Below, piece after piece: positions 12,331 through 12,382 of a DNA stretch of 12,382 bases. How positions within the stretch are numbered: the stretch's first letter is position 1; each line of letters starts with the position of its first letter. Location: positions 1-12,382 of the forward strand of contig CALGGM010000213.1 of the NCBI GenBank assembly GCA_937915925.1, given 5' to 3'. The notes beneath the pieces are model-generated. The model was given only the letters and a program-made list of their open reading frames with translations, ran no database searches and was not told the origin of the DNA. Origin of the DNA: an uncultured Clostridia bacterium. Lineage in GTDB: Bacteria; Bacillota; Clostridia; Christensenellales; CAG-138. Made by a program: the position numbers and the translations under genes.

Positions 12331-12382
12331 AGGCTGTCGCAAAAGGGGTCAGACCATTTGCGGCGAGATATTATAAATGAAT
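12330..12382. mobile_element. Second copy (left end only) of the CAGGCTGT repeat element
   Basis: 53 bp align without gaps to 1823-1875: the first 26 bases are identical and 6 mismatches follow. The hairpin between GTCGCAAA and TTTGCGRC is kept, because an A-to-G change turns one T-A pair into T-G. The copy continues past the right window edge, so its other end cannot be examined. Confidence 0.65.

Overview
The window looks like chromosomal DNA from a fairly high-GC Clostridia-type Firmicute, probably an uncultured gut Oscillospirales relative. That placement is inference. It rests on strong AAAGGAG/GGAGG ribosome binding sites, consensus TTGACA/TATACT promoters, the gene families present (YitT, Sapep-type M20 dipeptidase, NimA-like flavoprotein, DUF4234, flotillin) and intergenic palindromic repeats of the kind I recall from such genomes. 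No rRNA, tRNA, CRISPR array, transposase or phage gene was seen.

Layout. Positions 1-216 hold the flotillin leader and a possible partial minus-strand reading frame running off the left edge. A flotillin gene (217-1779, +) ends at a GC hairpin. Next comes a 254-bp non-coding repeat element with terminal inverted repeats (1823-2076), then more hairpins. The lgt-family gene (2155-3156, -) and leuS (3302-5707, +) diverge from promoters whose -35 boxes are only 4 bp apart. After the leuS terminator there is a 155-bp inverted-repeat element (5772-5926) and a short run of GATAT-bounded hairpins that forms the leader of an alpha/beta hydrolase gene (6002-6763, +). Positions 6764-7164 are gene-free and packed with palindromes, including an array of small hairpins separated by ATAT (6921-7066). 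Two minus-strand genes follow: a DUF4234 membrane protein (7206-7622) and a NimA-like FMN-binding protein (7733-8206), each with its own good promoter. The right third is one compact plus-strand operon: yitT-like (8337-9272), an M20 dipeptidase (9291-10622), an OmpR/PhoB response regulator (10624-11292) and a PhoR-type histidine kinase (11295-12275). The window closes with a hairpin and the start of a second copy of the 1823 repeat.

How the genes work together. Most of the genes are housekeeping or envelope functions: leucyl-tRNA charging, lipoprotein lipidation and membrane microdomain scaffolding. The clearest functional unit is the four-gene operon. Its regulator start codon lies 1 nt after the dipeptidase stop and has no Shine-Dalgarno sequence, so regulator output is probably tied to dipeptidase translation. 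The kinase has a PAS-like region but no membrane segment. The most unusual non-coding content is the palindromic repeats: two inverted-repeat element families, an ATAT-spaced mini-hairpin array, and a repeated association between that array and one element end. No complete novel protein system (defence, biosynthetic cluster or similar) is visible.
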